The notes under the pieces were generated by a model. That model was not told the origin of the DNA, made no database searches, and was given only the letters and a program-made list of their open reading frames with translations. A DNA stretch of 64,000 bases. Origin: Sphingomonas sp. KR3-1 (GTDB taxonomy: Bacteria > Pseudomonadota > Alphaproteobacteria > Sphingomonadales > Sphingomonadaceae). Of the stretch, positions 53,701 through 57,391 are shown piece after piece; the first letter of the stretch is position 1; each line of letters opens with the position of its first letter. Both the position numbers and the translations under genes were made by a program. The DNA is taken from assembly GCF_040049295.1 (NCBI RefSeq), contig NZ_JBDZDQ010000002.1, forward strand, positions 806,001-870,000, in the 5' to 3' direction.

Positions 53701-56467
53701 GATCTTCGACATCAGCAACGCCGCGGCGGTGACGACGACGCTGGGCATGACCTTCGCGAGCGCCAGCAACACGCTGGGCGCCAACGGCATCCTGATCAGC
53801 CGCACCGCCGGCACGCTCACCGGCAGCGTCACCGTCAATGCCGGCTCGATCACCGCCACCACGCGCGGCATCGACGTCGATGGCGGCACGCTGTCGCTCG
53901 ACTATGCCGGCAGCGTCGCCACCAGCGGCACCACCGCACGCTCGGTGGAGGTGACCAACATCACCAGCGGCGCCATCACGATGTCGGGCAACCTCACCGA
54001 CAATGCGCTGGGCATCAACATCGCCAACAACACCGGCGGTTCGATCAACTTCTACGGCCAGAGCATCACGCTCAACACCGTGGCCAACGTCAATGCGGTC
54101 ACGCTGGCCAGCAACACCGGTGCGAATATCACCTTCTCGTCGGCGGCGGGCGGCAACGGCGTCGACATCACGGCCTCGGGCACCGGCAACGGCATCGACT
54201 TCACCGGCGGCGGCACGCTGACCGTCTACAGCACCGGCAACTCGGTTCAGACCGCCACCGGCCAGATCCTCAACCTGGTCAACGGCAATGTCGGCTCGCT
54301 CGGCCTGGTCTTCGACTCGCTTACCAGCACCGGCTCGACCAATGGCAGCGCGATCAACATCAACAATGTCGACGGCACGGGCACGCTGAGCGCGACCGCG
54401 GTCTCGATCGCCGGCACCACCGGCGCGACGGCGGACGGCATCTTCTACGGCGGCGGATCGACGATGAACGTCAATCTCGGCACCGTGACGATCGCCAATA
54501 CCGGCGACGAAGGCATCGAGATCAATGGCACCGGCAACGGCACCTTCACCGCCGGCAGCGTCACGATCAACAATACCGGCGGCAACGGCGTCGAGATCAA
54601 CAACTCGAACAACACCGTCAGCCTGAACGGCGGCGCGATCGGCGCCAGCAACGATCCGACCGGCTTCGGCGTCTATGTCCTGAACGGCACCGGCACGGTC
54701 AGCATCGCCTCGTCGATAACCAAGACCACGGGCAACAGCGTGGTACTCGTCGACAACCACGAGACCAACAACGTCACCTTCTCGGGTGCGATCAGCGCCA
54801 CCGGCGGCCTCAACAACGGCATCGTCGTCCAGAACGTCAATTCGGGCACGATCAGCTTCAGCGGCAACGCGACGTTGACCACCGGCGCGAACACCGCGGT
54901 CAACCTGCTCAACAACACCGGCGGCACGATCACCTTCCCGAACGGCGGGCTGGTGATCACCACCACCAGCGGCACCGGCTTCAACGCCACCGGCGGCGGC
55001 ACCGTCGGCACCGCGGGCAGCGGCAACAGGATCACCTCGACCACGGGCACCGCGCTCAACGTGGTCAACACCTCGATCGGTTCGGGCGGCCTGCGCTTCC
55101 AGAGCATCTCGTCGAACGGCGCCTCGAGCGGCATCATCCTCAACAACACCGGCACGTTTGGCGGCATCAACGTCACCGGCACCGGCGCGGCGGGCTCGGG
55201 CGGCACGATCCAGAACTCGAGCGGCGACGGCATCAGCCTCACCAGCACCGAGAATGTCCGCCTCGCTTACATGAACGTCACCAACAATCTGGGCGACGGC
55301 ATCGGCGGTTCGAACATTAACGGCTTCCTGATCGACAACATGCTAATCAGCGGCAATGGCGACGATGCCGGCACCGATGAATCGGGCATCAACCTCGCGA
55401 ACCTGTCCGGCTCCGCGTCGAACGGCGCGCGGCCGACCGGCATCTTCAACTCGACGATCCAGAACAACAACGAGTTCGAGGTGCAGATCACCAACTCGAC
55501 TGGCACGCTGACCAACTTCCAGATCGTCAACTCGACCTTCGCGTCGAACGGCGTCGGCATCAACGGCAACGGGACGAGCCCGCACGGCAACCTGGTCAAC
55601 TTCCTCGGCACGGGCACGTCGTCGATGGGGATCAGCGTCTCGGGCAGCTTCTTCACCGGCAACTGGAACGCGGCGAGCCCGCCGACCGTGATCGTCGGCA
55701 GTGGCCTGTTCATCGACAGCACGGGCACCAGCATGACCGCGCAGATCAGCGGCTCGACCTTCACCAACACCAACAACGGCATCAACGTCTCGACCGGTCC
55801 GGGCACGACGACGCTGACATACAGCATCGACGGCAACAACTTCACCGGCACGCGCTCAACCGCGATCAACGACTTCCAGAACGGCAATGCGCCGTTCGGC
55901 CGCACCGTCAACGGCCGGATCACCAACAACATCATCGGAAACAACGCCGTCACCAATTCGGGTTCGAACAATGGCAACGGCATCAGCATCGCCAACGAGG
56001 GCGGGGTGAACGCCAACTATCTGATCAGCGGCAACACGATCCAGCAGATCCAGACGTCGCAGGCGATCGCGGTCAATGTCGGCCTGGTCGGCCAGGCGAC
56101 GGGCAACCTCACCACCAACGTCACCATCCTCAACAACACGATCCGCAACATCAATGGCAGCCGCGGACTTCTGATTAACAACAATCAGAATACCGGTGGC
56201 TTCCCGACGGTGAATGTTAGCGTCTCGGGCAACAGCTTTACCGGCATCGCCGGTCAGGCGGGCAACGGCCAGTATATGCGCTTCGCGGCCACCGGCGGCG
56301 GCACGATCAACATCACCCAGGGTCAGGCCACGTCCAGCGCCATCGCCAGCGAGCTCGACGACGCCAACGGCTTCAACGACACGACCAAGGTCAGCATCGG
56401 CGTCGGTACGTTCAACTACGGCCAGCCGGCGCCGACCCAGCCGCCGGCGTCGGTGCCGCTGCCCTGA
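38732..56467 (+). CDS. Giant inverse-autotransporter-like surface protein with beta-helical passenger
   Basis: About 5,911 residues, by far the largest gene here. The signal peptide is residues 1-28 (TALA-Q). Residues about 40-270 form a beta-rich segment with regular aromatic/glycine alternation (FDLFAPVAQNDSNLLFVAGRIG, VGGELQ-like strands, ending VRLSIPLGRG). It resembles the beta-barrel of inverse autotransporters (intimin/invasin type, secretion type Ve), which precedes its passenger. A linker to about 330 leads into about 5,550 residues rich in Gly, Thr, Asn, Ser and Val. Their short repeating strands (GTVNF, GGTITF) indicate a right-handed beta-helix. Five longer cassettes interrupt the helix. 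The tail is proline-rich (PAPTQPPASVPLP), with no C-terminal barrel. The GTG at 38732 has GGGGGGA 5 nt upstream. It should be displayed on the cell surface as an adhesin or fibre. Confidence 0.9.
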   Translation: MNKLNRGRLLLSTCLSGVALAWTPTALAQTQDKDANWQPRAEVDARAANGNSQVSFDLFAPVAQNDSNLLFVAGRIGTDERYDRNGSVTIGGRGKIGEDVAIGVNAGVDFYKTDITSRDQTAVSFGLEGFTSVFDLHLNYRLPVNSRRAIGYLDPNSTAAGVVSVENNRLIERKSGWRLEEVPLAGANAELGARAPIAKDLSVRLSGAGFDYRDDAAAKSYRGVRGGLELDVEDPLGTGGRFSVGAELQNDNRWGTQARGIVRLSIPLGRGSHDRGSGSSGLDRQMGERLRRDYVTPSGTRYTDLTSTNFAIDARTGAAFGNVYFTSGAAVAAGAGTSASPTTLGDAVTRAGQNGIVVALGGAGNIASAGVTLATNQYLVGGASSVDVKHSDGSVTAFGFGGTNGTIVGSNAGGAAVTLGTGSVVRDVTVRGAGSGIAANGVGGFSLERVVIENTGGAGLTLTNTLGNVVVDGITIRGGAGAGLVVNAGSNVTIRNSTIGGGAGAIDINDAGGNLTTSLSNLTLSATGGNVLDIDGSGAGTVTVAGLSGINIAGGNGETGGFAARYVTFDSSTAVGIQAVNAGTMQVGTAAARVNGAGVSITESDGALTFGTLNVFNNGGTGLTVNNTKAGTFTLSNTTGTVNTTAGAALSLDPLLIDLNFTAVSSTGATGAGIVLDNVQGAGTGGNALNIGTLTITGVGQQGLWIYGGSTGLVTIGGGTITNSGGASVQIGQSGVAGSGGTIGLNFGAAISDSSAGPLVSIFNSGGAIRFTGAISGAGPITINDTLAGSSVNFLGATTITGSTSSAIALDNLAGTTTFTGLLTIANPVGTGIVIGTVPGGVTFGDVDITGLGAGVGANFTGTHGNVTFGTLDITGTGVAGSTGIDLTGATNAGAITIARSSIIQGVDIGVNLTNAAITGSFRYGDANAADGLQSRITANTVIVVAGMDATHGTYNFADVQLDGNTNNITGGSFTAYYVLAGASGAGTATDPGSIAGAAASGAQYIVLLNNPAGGQDVIDTTGLAGGALNLTAGQSLVSFLNTDFFAVTGATVPANLIVTNLGPTGIANTYAGSGAAILTSTVVGSATVRLANDTRIDGVVISNAVGNGIVGVGVSNAIIQNSNVSVSGAAVSINDGGAAASVTLTNLNLSASGGRVLTLSGAGAGTLNVSGTNINVTATGTASAVNVADVTVGTLNINAISTQTATSNAVQFTQVAGGTVNVGSITVQGTNAAPAGFGLVVGNSSATVNIGAVNISNTSAAAVTVTGNSGNVTLGPVTVVNSGGVGSTGGVNLSNNTGNVTLGAVSVDGSASNGVRISDNSGTVSLGQVTVNNVAGAGLLVANAAGNTTIAGASITGAANGVQVSNISGNVTVGATSIANSTGTGILINGVAGTVNFGATAIANSAGIVLGIGSTGRIAFGDTDITGLGANKTGVDARASEGIVSFATLDITGTSTTGTRGIDLTGAAYVGSLTVTESSTITGVGTGVDLTNARITGSFRYGDGSNSDVDGAHSIINAVTPIAIAGLNQTVGGYNFSDVALTGDTTNLATNPVTLFFVEQGRTGIGTKTDPGSLAAALTANATVIVLLNNPAGGNDTLDLGSTFTLDANQRIIGFLNGDTQTVGGGTPANLFLYGITPGTVTNPYAGSGAALFTNSGAGATITLSSGSSIDGLRIGGAGIGVSGIGVSGVSITNSIISGGTGAILLRDGGTAASATLSNLSLSATGGTVLNLLGTNGGTLSLSGSGLAIAATGNARGLAMDTVTLAGNLGFTTVSTLTSAGSGVSLANNIGSGGISFASINVAGTTSGSAVRVVGNSTAVSLGNVTVGGTTGVGSYGIEVGNNPGNVTLGTFNISNTGAGGLLVFGMPATFTAAGGTVTNSGTMGIGIGDVDGSVTFTGAVTITNPGTAGIAFNTGSTGTISFGDVDILGLAANKTGVDARLASGNITFATLDIAGTSTAGTRGIDLTGATFAGNLIVTGSSTITGVGTGVDLTNAAITGSFRFGDGSSTDANGAGSTISAVTPLIVAGLNALQGNYDFADVNLVGDTSSLATSATVYWVLAGASGAGTRTDPGSLAGAAASGADVIILVNNPAGGTDTLDAASAPGGTFTLIDGQSLRGFLNGDTISLPGGAPANVVLYNIAQGFVTNPFSGSGAPTLTNSSALGADTVTVTGNNLIDGVVIASNTGTGVVGVGASNVTIRNSIISGADSAIDFSDGGATASIALSNLRLWATNNSTVLAAYRTGAGSTTITQLSNITVEGGHGEGRGAYFAGAIFDSDPASAGYSNVDASLQLGSAATRVTGTGVDLTGATGSLNFSGLGIYNQGGSGLAAIGAGLNLTSTTGTIDTLNGTSLSLSNAQIDLVLASLVHAGTGNGVTSVNNLTGLGSGGRALQVAALNVTSGTSGIAISGDVFGGVGFGAGSSITGTTGPAITLASGVGALDFTYGGSVTQGANAALLDVANHHGTITFGAGSSLSATNGTGLQFTNADGTYAFNGTTTLNGGDAGIDIVGGSAGTFTFGAGVVITNPSGAAIDIANSTASVSYIGTVNQSIGAALTVSAHSAGTLNFSGATFNVTGGDGMSFDNADGTYSFGNATLSGGAQIGITNGSAGTFAFGSGTSITDAAGADLFVSNSTANVTYAGQINQSLAGLAALDLGTHSGGTIDFTGATFNVTGGTGLSFFDADGTYSFGDVALSGGARLTVLGGSAGAFTFGNVDITGLAANTTAVNLTGATGNVTFATLDITGASTAGTRGIDLTGSTTAGNVIVSGSSQIAGVGIGVDLTTAAITGNFRYGDGSNSDANGAASNITAVTPLVIAGLNGGTGTYNFADVNLNGDTTNLSVSAYFVLAGASGTGTRSDPGTLAGAEAAGATYIVLLNDPNGGNDILDATAGAGGSLDLAGGQSLFSFRDTDSFVVGGGAPANVLLFNVQTGVISNPFAGSGAPTLTASGANATVTLGGGNTIDGVIIANSGTGAGVLGNGAAAPIIIRNSAISGGAAGAIRIYDNAANVGLALSNLTLAANGGNILNLDGSGTGTFTVSQLSNLTVVHTTETGGFVFNDLTFDSDTVAAGLQAVSAGALTLGTTGARITGTGLSLTNVFGTLNFTDLNIANDAGTGLIVANSKANNFVLGTTGGAIDTTGGTAINLDPLTINMVLGSVSSTGGAYGVLLDQVEGSFTVTGAVNVSGATTAAIAIRDNTAQTDAMDAHFQGAVTISNTAGAGVSLTNNAGATVDFAGGLGITTTTGAGFTATGGGAFSVTGSSNTITTGNAGALALSGVTVAAGGATFDQITSAPTAANAVRVFDVNLAGALNFGGLDIDASNAAVSINNLTGTGGVNMTGVLDIDSVIGFSLSGTLGTINIANTAGSSLTIYGGGEGIRLANATSGTVNVATAGGSAAINGTSGSAVAIYSSTGSTLNYGGTIGLSAGSVLTVGGGTAAVTLSGAINSTSSGTAFNFADADGSYTISGAVTQSNGPGVIVNTASSGDITFSNASKVFSTGANTAISMGGTGTLSFTGGGLDIDTTTGTGFSTTAGTIAVTGSGNTITVGNAIALNLAGIMVGGAGVTFDGITAAPTAATALIVANDTMTGALNIGGLRVTGTGAAALFNNISGSGGINLTGTIDIDGGAGLQFSGGLGTINVANVAGSVLTIDGTSRAIRFTGVTSGTVNVASSAGTASIGATASSTSAAITATGGAGTLNYGGTIAASSGSVLAVSNSTGGITLAGAITATSAATAFIFADADGSYTISGTVTQSNGAGVAIDAASSGAVTFSGASKKFSTGINTAVSMGGTGTLSFTGGGLDIDTTSATGLSATAGALVVLGASNTIDTTTGQILNLSGVTGGTGGINFASLTATGTVANNGIVLSNLTGATFNGGTVNIAGTSGGANDGILVSTGTAAITFGATTIGTAGSHAIELLNSGSMVTFGTMALTGAGSSTVQIGGSTGPVTLGTGTITATGGANYAVSITGGTGDITVGSTLGGTRMVTINDHETGTVTFSGNMSSTVAGILITNVNSGLITFTGQTLALNATSGGVTMAGNSGGTIDFNMAAGGNGLDIVSTGTGFNAGSGGTVIVRGTGNSISTTGTGTALSLQNVTIGTNGFTFDSVSASGATTGILLNGVATTGPALSLGTVNLQAITSRGIDVIGILGAGLSITDLDIGLNSNSAVALNFNGTTINAPIIIGDFDVTNSGGAGTSIGVDLRGTLGGASILLGGQMGASSSISGVGTGIYLNASTNALFTYGDGESGIDTGSTISATTAIDATNAPTLGTYDFRDVAFSGSPGAGFGLNHIYFVDSDGGTGGGNGSGSDGSNPMTLAAAELIAAAQDMIILVNNGNAISAAGSNGNDSLVLASNVQVRGFGDGVGGGAGTGSAPINITLTVPSTILLSGGTSFNIADPTGNGAATLTSAAGANLITLGATGNHLSGFILDGGGAVSRGIKDNGAGATNTLLDYLTVRNFGTMGIEITPSTSTTIDHVSFSGNPGGDVLLNAANSVLTNIVSNGGGITLNNATGTTTLTNVNLTGGAGLVFTNATGTINATNVDVTNPLVAGLTISGGTAAFTFDSTSSVTKSGAGAALSIGGGHATGTFTYAGTLNITGGTGLQFDNADGTYNFTGNTTLAGGDAGIDILNGSGGSFVFGTNTTITSPTGTAFNVSGSTAAITYSGNITQANNAALVSFLNHSGGTVTFQTGTLSATNGTGLQFDNADATYAFNGTTTLNGGDAGVDILNGSGGTFTFASGASITSPTGTAFNVSGSTAAVTYNGSITQANNAALVNVLNHAGGTLTFQGGTLSASNGTGLQFNNADGTYNFNGTTTLNGGDAGVDIVNGSDGTFGFGSGAAITHAAAGDAFVLTDSNSNLTYAGTVSDANGYAVRIDNHDAGAVTFNGNSAISASGANALGLSVTNSNGGTVNFNGTTTLSTQANNAVTLSANAGGTVAFSSVGTALGITTTSGTAFVISGGGTINATGPNSTITTGSGTIFDISNAAAVTTTLGMTFASASNTLGANGILISRTAGTLTGSVTVNAGSITATTRGIDVDGGTLSLDYAGSVATSGTTARSVEVTNITSGAITMSGNLTDNALGINIANNTGGSINFYGQSITLNTVANVNAVTLASNTGANITFSSAAGGNGVDITASGTGNGIDFTGGGTLTVYSTGNSVQTATGQILNLVNGNVGSLGLVFDSLTSTGSTNGSAININNVDGTGTLSATAVSIAGTTGATADGIFYGGGSTMNVNLGTVTIANTGDEGIEINGTGNGTFTAGSVTINNTGGNGVEINNSNNTVSLNGGAIGASNDPTGFGVYVLNGTGTVSIASSITKTTGNSVVLVDNHETNNVTFSGAISATGGLNNGIVVQNVNSGTISFSGNATLTTGANTAVNLLNNTGGTITFPNGGLVITTTSGTGFNATGGGTVGTAGSGNRITSTTGTALNVVNTSIGSGGLRFQSISSNGASSGIILNNTGTFGGINVTGTGAAGSGGTIQNSSGDGISLTSTENVRLAYMNVTNNLGDGIGGSNINGFLIDNMLISGNGDDAGTDESGINLANLSGSASNGARPTGIFNSTIQNNNEFEVQITNSTGTLTNFQIVNSTFASNGVGINGNGTSPHGNLVNFLGTGTSSMGISVSGSFFTGNWNAASPPTVIVGSGLFIDSTGTSMTAQISGSTFTNTNNGINVSTGPGTTTLTYSIDGNNFTGTRSTAINDFQNGNAPFGRTVNGRITNNIIGNNAVTNSGSNNGNGISIANEGGVNANYLISGNTIQQIQTSQAIAVNVGLVGQATGNLTTNVTILNNTIRNINGSRGLLINNNQNTGGFPTVNVSVSGNSFTGIAGQAGNGQYMRFAATGGGTINITQGQATSSAIASELDDANGFNDTTKVSIGVGTFNYGQPAPTQPPASVPLP
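41482..41957 (+). repeat. Passenger cassette 1
   Basis: First of five related cassettes of about 158 residues inside the giant protein. Order of motifs: ITGSFRYGD, a V-A-G core, GTYNFADVQL, VLAGASGAGTATDPGS, YIVLLNNPAGG, GQSL.SFLNTD, PANL, and a closing YAGSGA. It corresponds to protein residues of about 917-1075. Confidence 0.8.
43216..43687 (+). repeat. Passenger cassette 2
   Basis: Second copy (protein residues about 1495-1652). It keeps ITGSFRYGDGSNSD, GYNFSDVALTGDT, GTKTDPGSL, VIVLLNNPAGGNDTLD, GFLNGDT, PANL and NPYAGSGA. It diverges in the FFVEQGRTG stretch, where the other copies have a VLAGASG-like sequence. Confidence 0.8.
44726..45202 (+). repeat. Passenger cassette 3
   Basis: Third copy (about residues 1998-2157): ITGSFRFGDGSSTDANGA, NYDFADVNLVGDT, VLAGASGAGTRTDPGSLAGAAASGA, LVNNPAGGTDTLD, GQSLRGFLNGDT, PANV, NPFSGSGAPTLT. 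It is closest to cassette 4. Confidence 0.8.
47102..47572 (+). repeat. Passenger cassette 4
   Basis: Fourth copy (about residues 2790-2947): ITGNFRYGDGSNSDANGA, GTYNFADVNLNGDT, VLAGASGTGTRSDPGTLAGAEAAGA, LLNDPNGGNDILD, GQSLFSFRDTD, PANV, NPFAGSGAPTLT. Confidence 0.8.
48480..50250 (+). repeat. Long repeat with 849-bp period (283 residues), about two copies
   Basis: Identical landmarks recur 849 bases apart, for example the segment encoding GTLSFTGGGLDIDT at about 49278 and 50127. Flanking ADADGSYTISG and SGTVNVA patches also recur. The period is a multiple of three, so the reading frame is preserved. It represents an internal duplication of a beta-helix block. Confidence 0.75.
51465..51970 (+). 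repeat. Passenger cassette 5, divergent
   Basis: Fifth, more distant copy (about residues 4245-4413). It keeps FTYGDGESG, GTYDFRDVAFSG, a YFVDSDGGTGGGNGSG insertion where the others have VLAGASG, MIILVNNG, and VQVRGFGDG in place of GQSL.SFLN. Confidence 0.65.
52565..53455 (+). repeat. Tandem repeat with 297-bp period (99 residues), three copies
   Basis: The landmark for LQF(D/N)NAD occurs at 52565, 52862 and 53159, an exact 297-base step. Each unit carries NGTTTLNGGDAGVDI, a SPTGTAFNVSGSTAA patch and an NNAALV patch; the third unit diverges at its end. A looser version of the same unit occurs at about 46180-46850. Confidence 0.85.
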
Positions 56468-56475
56468 TCGGGAAC

Positions 56476-56504
56476 GCCCGGCCTCGCCTATCGCGAGGCC
56501 GGGC
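56476..56504. terminator. Perfect 12-bp hairpin after the giant gene
   Basis: GCCCGGCCTCGC (56476-56487) and its exact complement (56493-56504) enclose a 5-nt loop, 9 bases past the stop codon. There is no T-tract. It probably ends transcription of the giant gene or protects its 3' end. Confidence 0.7.
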
Positions 56505-56521
56505 GCCCAGGGCTGCGTATC

Positions 56522-56554
56522 TGTCTTGCAATGTAGGATTTCACCTGCTTGGCT
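56522..56554 (+). repeat. 33-bp dispersed repeat, copy 1
   Basis: This sequence, beginning TGTCTTGCAATGTAGGATTT, matches the reverse complement of 62517-62549 at 31 of 33 positions. It lies in the non-coding gap between the convergent giant gene and response-regulator gene. Nearby are short direct repeats (ATTGCGAA-GGCCAGG at 56591 and 56611; CCAGGGCTGCG at 56507 and 56621). Origin unknown. Confidence 0.7.
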
Positions 56555-56743
56555 GGCGCAGTCGGGCCTGCCGTCCGGCCGCTCTTTCTCATTGCGAAAG
56601 GCCAGGATGAATTGCGAAGGCCAGGGCTGCGATTTCTCAATTGGGGTAAATCGGCCCGCGGGAAAGTCGCGCCGCGACAGGCCATGGCTGTTGCGGCCTT
56701 CGTGACTTTTCGTACCCTGGCGGGGTAATTCTCTACTAGGGGC

Positions 56744-57391
56744 CTAGATCTCGATGAACCCGCGCCGCGCCGCGACGATCACGGCGTGCGTCCGGTCCGC
56801 CACGTCGAGCTTGGCGAAGATGTTCTTCAGATGCGCCTTCACCGTGTCGGTGGAGAGCGACAGCCGCCAGGCGATCTGCTTGTTGGGATGCCCCTCGGCC
56901 ACCAGCTTCAGGATATCGGTCTCGCGCTCGCTCAGCCGATCGTCGAAGGCGTGGAGGGCGATTTCCTGCGCCACATCGGCGGCGATCGCGCGGCGGCCGG
57001 CATGGACGGCGCGGATCGTGTCGAGCAGGTCCTTGCGGATGCAGCTCTTGAGCAGATAGCCGGTCGCGCCCGCTCGCAGCGCCCGCAGCGCGTGCGTGTC
57101 GCCCGGATAGGTGGTGAGCACCACGAACAGCGCGGCGGGGAACTCGCGGCGGATCGCCTCGATCGTCTCCACGCCGTCCATGCCGGGCATCTGGATGTCC
57201 ATCAGCGTCACGTCCGGCCGCAGCGCGCGATACTGCTCCACCGCCTCGGCGCCGCCCTGGGCCTCGCCGACAATCTCCATGTCCGGCTGGCGCTCGATCA
57301 CCGCGACGATGCCCTCGCGCAGCATCGGATGATCGTCGACCACCATCACCCGCACGGTCCGTGCGCTCGTCATCGTTGCTGCTTCAGCCAA
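56744..57391 (-). CDS. LuxR-type (NarL/FixJ) response regulator
   Basis: About 215 residues. The receiver domain (about 14-130) has the acidic pair (VVDDHP), the phospho-acceptor aspartate in LMDIQMPG near residue 64, Thr in LTTYPG and Lys in LLKSC. The C-terminal LuxR helix-turn-helix (about 150-210) reads LSERETDILKLVAEGHPNKQIAWRLSLSTDTVKAHLKNIF. A TTG at 57391 is favoured as start because AGGAGG lies 5 nt upstream and it overlaps the kinase gene by 8 bp; ATG 57373 is the alternative. It acts as the partner of the kinase encoded immediately upstream. Targets are unknown; the adjacent giant surface gene is a possibility. Confidence 0.92.
   Translation of the reverse strand: MAEAATMTSARTVRVMVVDDHPMLREGIVAVIERQPDMEIVGEAQGGAEAVEQYRALRPDVTLMDIQMPGMDGVETIEAIRREFPAALFVVLTTYPGDTHALRALRAGATGYLLKSCIRKDLLDTIRAVHAGRRAIAADVAQEIALHAFDDRLSERETDILKLVAEGHPNKQIAWRLSLSTDTVKAHLKNIFAKLDVADRTHAVIVAARRGFIEI

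Noticed and set aside
39700..56400. CRISPR or other short DNA repeat array
   Set aside because: The repeats are in frame, imperfect and encode beta-helix coils; there are no constant repeats with unique spacers.
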